64,000 bases of DNA from Staphylococcus sp. IVB6214 (lineage in GTDB: Bacteria; Bacillota; Bacilli; Staphylococcales; Staphylococcaceae). Position numbers and translations under genes: made by a program. The stretch is from assembly GCF_025558585.1 (NCBI RefSeq), contig NZ_CP094723.1, forward strand, positions 744,001-808,000. Reading direction: 5' to 3'. This document shows, in pieces, positions 60,415 through 64,000 of this stretch (within the stretch, counting starts at the first letter, position 1; every line of letters starts with the position of its first letter). The notes under the pieces were generated by a model, which was not told the origin of the DNA, ran no database searches, and worked only from the letters and a program-made list of their open reading frames with translations.

Positions 60415-60533
60415 ACGGATGATTGTAAAAGAAGCCCCCCCACCAATGCCCATTTAAAAGGATTTGAGTGGGAGCGAGGCGGGGTCCTCCTGTGCAATCA
60501 AGAGCATCTTTTATGAAAGGGGGTAAAGAACCT
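60415..60533 (+). other. Candidate cos region
   Basis: Between the HNH and small-terminase genes there is unusually GC-rich sequence: GCCCCCCCACC at 60433-60443 and GAGCGAGGCGGGGTCCTC at 60473-60490, the latter with GAGG/CCTC as inverted arms. This is where cos lies in related phages. Exact cut sites unknown. Confidence 0.45.
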
Positions 60534-60839
60534 ATGAAATTGACTAAAAAAGAATTGATTAGTTACTTAGACGATTACCAAAAATCTGATGACTTATTAA
60601 TTAATCTTTATATTGAAACTTATGAATTTTATTGCCGATTACGTGACGAATTGAAAAAATCAGATTTGATGATTGAACACACAAATAAAGCTGGCGCCAG
60701 CAACATCGTCAAAAACCCATTAAGCATTGAGCTTACAAAAACAGTACAAACTTTAAATAATTTGCTTAAATCGTTAGGATTAACTGCAGCTCAACGTGAA
60801 AAAATTGTACAACAGGAGGTAGGATTTGGTGACTATTAA
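60534..60839 (+). CDS. terS: Terminase small subunit (P27 family)
   Basis: 101 residues from ATG 60534 after GGGGGTAAAGAA; the frame runs further up through the GC-rich cos area without a ribosome site. IEHTNKAGASNIVKNPLSI and TVQTLNNLLKSLGLTAAQR are P27-family signatures. Binds cos and feeds DNA to the large subunit. Overlaps terL by 14 bases. Confidence 0.88.
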   Translation: MKLTKKELISYLDDYQKSDDLLINLYIETYEFYCRLRDELKKSDLMIEHTNKAGASNIVKNPLSIELTKTVQTLNNLLKSLGLTAAQREKIVQQEVGFGDY

Positions 60840-62520
60840 AATTTTAAACGAGCCTTCACCTAAACTGTTAACTACTTGGTACGCTAAGCAAGTTGTTGAA
60901 GGGAAAATGATAGCTAGTGAATACGTAAAAAAAGAATGTGAAAGGCACTTAAGGTATTTAGAAAACGGGGGTACTTGGGTATTTGATGAAGAGTTAGGTC
61001 ATCGTCCTATAAGGTTCATTGAAAAGTTTTGCAAGCCTTCTAAAGGTGCTAAGCGTCAATTAGTATTACAACCTTGGCAGCATTTTATTATTGGCAGTTT
61101 GTTTGGGTGGGTTCATAAAGAAACAAAAGTCCGTCGATTTAAAGAAGCGCTAGTCTTTGTTGGGCGTAAAAATGGTAAAACCACCCTCATATCTGCTCTT
61201 TCCAACTATGGAGTAGCTGAAGATGGGGAGAATGGTGCTGAAGTGCATATGTTAGCCAATACTATGAAACAAGCACGTTTATTGTTTGACGAGTCTAAAG
61301 CTATGATTCAAGCAAGTCCTAAACTTGCAAAGAATCTAACACCACAAAGAGATGAGATAAAGCATAAAGCTACTTTTTCTAAAATAATGCCACAAGCATC
61401 AGATAGTGAAAAGCTTGATGGCTTAAACACTCATATAGGTATTTTTGATGAAATACACGAATTCAAAGACTATAAATTAATTTCAGTCATAAAAAACTCA
61501 CGCGGTGCAAGAATTCAGCCCTTATTGATTTATATCACGACCGCAGGATATCAGTTAGATGGTCCATTGATCACTATGGTCGAAGCAGGAAGAGATGTAT
61601 TGAATGGAGTTATTGATGACGAACGTACTTTTTACTATTTAGCTTCATTAGATGACTCTGATAACTTGGACGATTCTACTAACTGGGTTAAGGCTAATCC
61701 CAATTTAGGCGTATCAATAAATTTAGATGATATGGAAGAAGAATGGAAAAAAGCGAAACGTGTGCCTGCGGAACGAGGAGATTTCATTACTAAACGTTTT
61801 AATATATTCGCTAATAATGACGAGATGGGCTTTATAGATTATGATACGTTGAAAAAGAATAATGATGTTATCTCTTTCGATGAACTAAAAGGGCGTTCGT
61901 GTACTATTGGATACGATCTTTCTGAAACAGAAGACTTCACAGCAGCTGTCGCAACTTTTGCGTTAGACGATGGTAGGATAGCAGTTCTTTCGCATTCCTG
62001 GATACCAAAACACAAAGTTGAAATGTCTAATGAACGTATACCATACAGAGAGTGGGAAGATGCAGGATTGCTAACTATTCAAGATAAGCCTTATATAGAT
62101 TATCAAGATGTTTTTGATTGGATACTAAAGATCAATAAACATTATCCTGTTGATAAAATTTGTTATGACAGAGCTAACGCCTATAAGTTGAACCAAGAGT
62201 TAAAAAATTATGGGTTTTCTACAGAAGAAACAAGACAAGGTTCATTAACGCTAAGTCCTGCTTTAAAAGACCTAAAAGAGATGTTCCTTGACGGCAAAGT
62301 TGTATTTAACAATAACCCGTTAATGAAGTGGTATATCAATAATGTCCAACTCAAAATGGATCGTAATGGTAACTGGCTACCTTCTAAGCAAGGTAGATAT
62401 CGTAAAATTGATGGTTTTGCCGCTTTATTGAACACTCATACAGACATAATGCATAAAATTGTTAACGAAAATGTAAAAGGTAACATTGAGTTTATAAGTG
62501 TTAAAGATTTAAGAAGATAG
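60826..62520 (+). CDS. terL: Terminase large subunit
   Basis: 564 residues. ATPase: Walker A-type VGRKNGKTTL, Walker B GIFDEIHEF. Nuclease domain: IGYDLSETEDFTAA, DRANAYKL and later acidic residues. Powers packaging and cuts cos. Start TTG 60826 (or GTG 60829), six to nine bases after AGGAGG. Confidence 0.95.
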   Translation: MVTIKILNEPSPKLLTTWYAKQVVEGKMIASEYVKKECERHLRYLENGGTWVFDEELGHRPIRFIEKFCKPSKGAKRQLVLQPWQHFIIGSLFGWVHKETKVRRFKEALVFVGRKNGKTTLISALSNYGVAEDGENGAEVHMLANTMKQARLLFDESKAMIQASPKLAKNLTPQRDEIKHKATFSKIMPQASDSEKLDGLNTHIGIFDEIHEFKDYKLISVIKNSRGARIQPLLIYITTAGYQLDGPLITMVEAGRDVLNGVIDDERTFYYLASLDDSDNLDDSTNWVKANPNLGVSINLDDMEEEWKKAKRVPAERGDFITKRFNIFANNDEMGFIDYDTLKKNNDVISFDELKGRSCTIGYDLSETEDFTAAVATFALDDGRIAVLSHSWIPKHKVEMSNERIPYREWEDAGLLTIQDKPYIDYQDVFDWILKINKHYPVDKICYDRANAYKLNQELKNYGFSTEETRQGSLTLSPALKDLKEMFLDGKVVFNNNPLMKWYINNVQLKMDRNGNWLPSKQGRYRKIDGFAALLNTHTDIMHKIVNENVKGNIEFISVKDLRR

Positions 62521-62523
62521 GAG

Positions 62524-63789
62524 GTGGCTGAAATCGCAGATAGTATCTTTCAAAAAATCAAGCAAAAACTTGTTGGGAATTGGATAGACAAAACAGTTGA
62601 TAACATTTATGACTTCTCACCTTGGCGTAATAAGAGTTTTTGGGGCGTCATTAATAATAGCCTAGAGACTAACGAAACCATCTTTGCTGCTGTTACTAAA
62701 TTATCTAACTCATTAGCAAGTATGCCTATTAAATTGTATGAAAACTACGAGATAATTAATACTGAAGTGTCAGATTTGCTAACAACATCGCCTAACAACT
62801 CTCTAAGTAGTTTTGATTTTATAAATCAAATCGAAACAGTGAGAAACGAAAAAGGAAACGCATATGTATTGATTGAAAGAGATATTTTTGCACAACCTAA
62901 AAAATTATTCTTGCTTAATCCTGATGTTGTTGAAATGGCAATTGAAAACAATTCGAATGAGCTGTATTTCGTTATACACGCTGCAACAGGTAAACATTTG
63001 TATGTGCACAATACAGATATGATGCATTTTAAACATATTGTTGCTTCTAATATGGTTAAAGGAATTAGTCCAATCGATGTTCTTAAGAATACAATGGACT
63101 TCGATAAAGCCTTACGCTCTTTCAATTTAAGAGAAATGGATAAACCTGACTCTTTCGTCCTAACTTACGGAAGTAATGTAGACAAAGACAAAAGAAACGA
63201 AGTTATCAATGATTTCAAAGCTTTTTATCAAGAAAATGGAGGCATTTTATTCCAAGAACCAGGTGTTACAATAGATCAATTGCCTAGGAAATATGTTTCA
63301 GAAGATATTGTTGCATCTGAAAATTTAACTAGAGAGCGCGTAGCAAACGTTTTTCAAATACCGTCAGTGTTTTTAAATGCCGATTCAAAAACTACATTCA
63401 GCAAAAATGAGGAATTGAATAGATTCTTTCTACAACACACCTTATTGCCTATCATTAAACAGTATGAAGAAGAATTTAACAGGAAATTATTGACAATAGA
63501 CGATAGAAAAAAAGGTCGATATTTTAAATTTAATGTTAAATCGTATTTACGTGCTGACAGCGCAACGCAGGCTGATGTGTATTTTAAAGCGTTAAGAAGT
63601 GGATATTACACAATTAATGAGATACGTGAGTGGGAAGATTTACCGCCAGTTGAAAACGGCGACAAACCTTTAATTAGTGGGGACTTATACCCTATTGATA
63701 CGCCATTAGAGATGCGTAAGTCATTGAAAGGTGGTGATACAAATGAAAAGCGATCAAACATACTTCCAAATGAACAAGAAGGCAAATAA
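62524..63789 (+). CDS. HK97-family portal protein
   Basis: 421 residues. Portal features: SPWRNKSFWGVINNS, VTKLSNSLASMPIKLYEN, MMHFKHI, RERVANVFQIPSVFLN, TLLPIIKQYEEEFNRKL. Forms the dodecameric DNA entry ring. The GTG at 62524 has AGGAG touching it, too close for normal spacing; the true start may be slightly different. The 3' end overlaps the protease gene by 47 bases. Confidence 0.93.
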   Translation: MAEIADSIFQKIKQKLVGNWIDKTVDNIYDFSPWRNKSFWGVINNSLETNETIFAAVTKLSNSLASMPIKLYENYEIINTEVSDLLTTSPNNSLSSFDFINQIETVRNEKGNAYVLIERDIFAQPKKLFLLNPDVVEMAIENNSNELYFVIHAATGKHLYVHNTDMMHFKHIVASNMVKGISPIDVLKNTMDFDKALRSFNLREMDKPDSFVLTYGSNVDKDKRNEVINDFKAFYQENGGILFQEPGVTIDQLPRKYVSEDIVASENLTRERVANVFQIPSVFLNADSKTTFSKNEELNRFFLQHTLLPIIKQYEEEFNRKLLTIDDRKKGRYFKFNVKSYLRADSATQADVYFKALRSGYYTINEIREWEDLPPVENGDKPLISGDLYPIDTPLEMRKSLKGGDTNEKRSNILPNEQEGK

Positions 63790-64000
63790 TAAGGCTGAAA
63801 TTTACATTTATGGAGATATTGTCAGTAGTAAATGGGACGATAGCGACGTATCGGCAACAGATTTCAAAAAAGCGTTAGATGATTTTGGCGACGTATCTGA
63901 AATAGACGTCCATATCAACTCGTCAGGCGGAAATGTTTTTGCGGGACATGCAATTTACAATATGCTAAAAATGCATAAAGCAAAAGTAAATATCTACGTA
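63743..64000 (+). CDS. ClpP-like prohead protease, truncated by window edge
   Basis: First 86 residues. Strands AEIYIYGDIVSSKWDDSDVS and IDVHINSSGGNVFAGHAIYNML are the ClpP-like phage head maturation protease start; the NSSGG block forms the oxyanion region. The catalytic Ser and His lie beyond base 64000. ATG after GGTGGTGATACAA, inside the portal gene. Confidence 0.9.
   Translation, partial: MKSDQTYFQMNKKANNKAEIYIYGDIVSSKWDDSDVSATDFKKALDDFGDVSEIDVHINSSGGNVFAGHAIYNMLKMHKAKVNIYV

Larger units (their letters stand above)
34000..64000. mobile_element. Temperate siphophage prophage, left part (runs off the window)
   Basis: Order: integrase, leftward cargo and immunity genes, HTH repressor/ImmA, cro, antirepressor, early genes, recombination (SbcC-like, RecT, SSB), replication (initiator, DnaC-like), RusA, small genes, RinA, HicAB, HNH, small and large terminase, HK97-type portal and ClpP-like protease. 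This is the modular plan of cos-packaging staphylococcal siphophages. All recognised essential genes seen are open, so the prophage may be functional as far as it can be read. The left limit is a guess. Confidence 0.9.

Overview
The window (about 38% GC by eye, AT-rich third positions, strong AGGAGG ribosome sites) comes from a coagulase-variable Staphylococcus, most likely not S. aureus. The gene order coaD - tmcAL - DUF177 - rpmF - trmH-like - pheST - rnhC - zapA - cvpA - polX - mutS2 - trxA - uvrC - sdhCAB - murI - rdgB - phosphodiesterase is the conserved staphylococcal backbone. The isd haem-uptake cluster that S. aureus carries between rpmF and the trmH-like gene is absent. I cannot fix the species from this sequence. 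The hyicus/intermedius group is my guess.

Layout. 1-22.4 kb is core chromosome: CoA synthesis, tRNA and rRNA modification, Phe-tRNA synthetase under a T-box with a UUC specifier, RNase HIII, division protein ZapA, DNA repair (PolX, MutS2, UvrC), succinate dehydrogenase, MurI and nucleotide clean-up. Between pheT and rnhC (7.3-8.4 kb) sits a tandem array of small type I toxin-antitoxin units: two complete units and a third that keeps only the antitoxin RNA. 22.6-32.6 kb is an accessory stretch: two paralogous small proteins, a lipoprotein, two large paralogous LPXTG-anchored SEC10/PgrA-type surface proteins flanking an unrelated gene that may have a uracil-DNA-glycosylase-like fold, and an ISL3-family insertion sequence. 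A PemK/MazF-like toxin with a coiled-coil insert follows.

From about 34 kb to the end lies a temperate siphophage prophage, read from its integrase end and cut off in the head genes. The leftward lysogeny block carries many cargo genes: CPBP protease, a DUF1828/DUF1829 plus DUF6978-like pair, a DUF6338-like membrane protein, an Eco47II-type restriction-modification pair, a lipoprotein, and a DnaQ-type exonuclease fused to a BRCT domain. It also contains the HTH repressor/ImmA switch and debris of at least one older immunity cassette. Rightward come cro, antirepressor, small early genes interrupted by minus-strand cargo genes that each have their own promoter, a Tad2-like gene, SbcC-like ATPase, RecT, MBL protein, SSB, a replication initiator with iterons, DnaC-like loader, RusA, small proteins, RinA, HicAB, HNH, terminase, portal and a ClpP-like protease.

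The most unusual part is the 520-bp gap at 37.45-37.97 kb. It appears to encode two separate promoter-to-terminator small RNAs. One is antisense to the 5' leader of the DUF6978/DUF1828 operon, and that leader also holds a 15-codon peptide ORF and an attenuator-like hairpin. This arrangement resembles plasmid countertranscript control, here placed in front of an uncharacterised, possibly defensive, two-gene prophage module.
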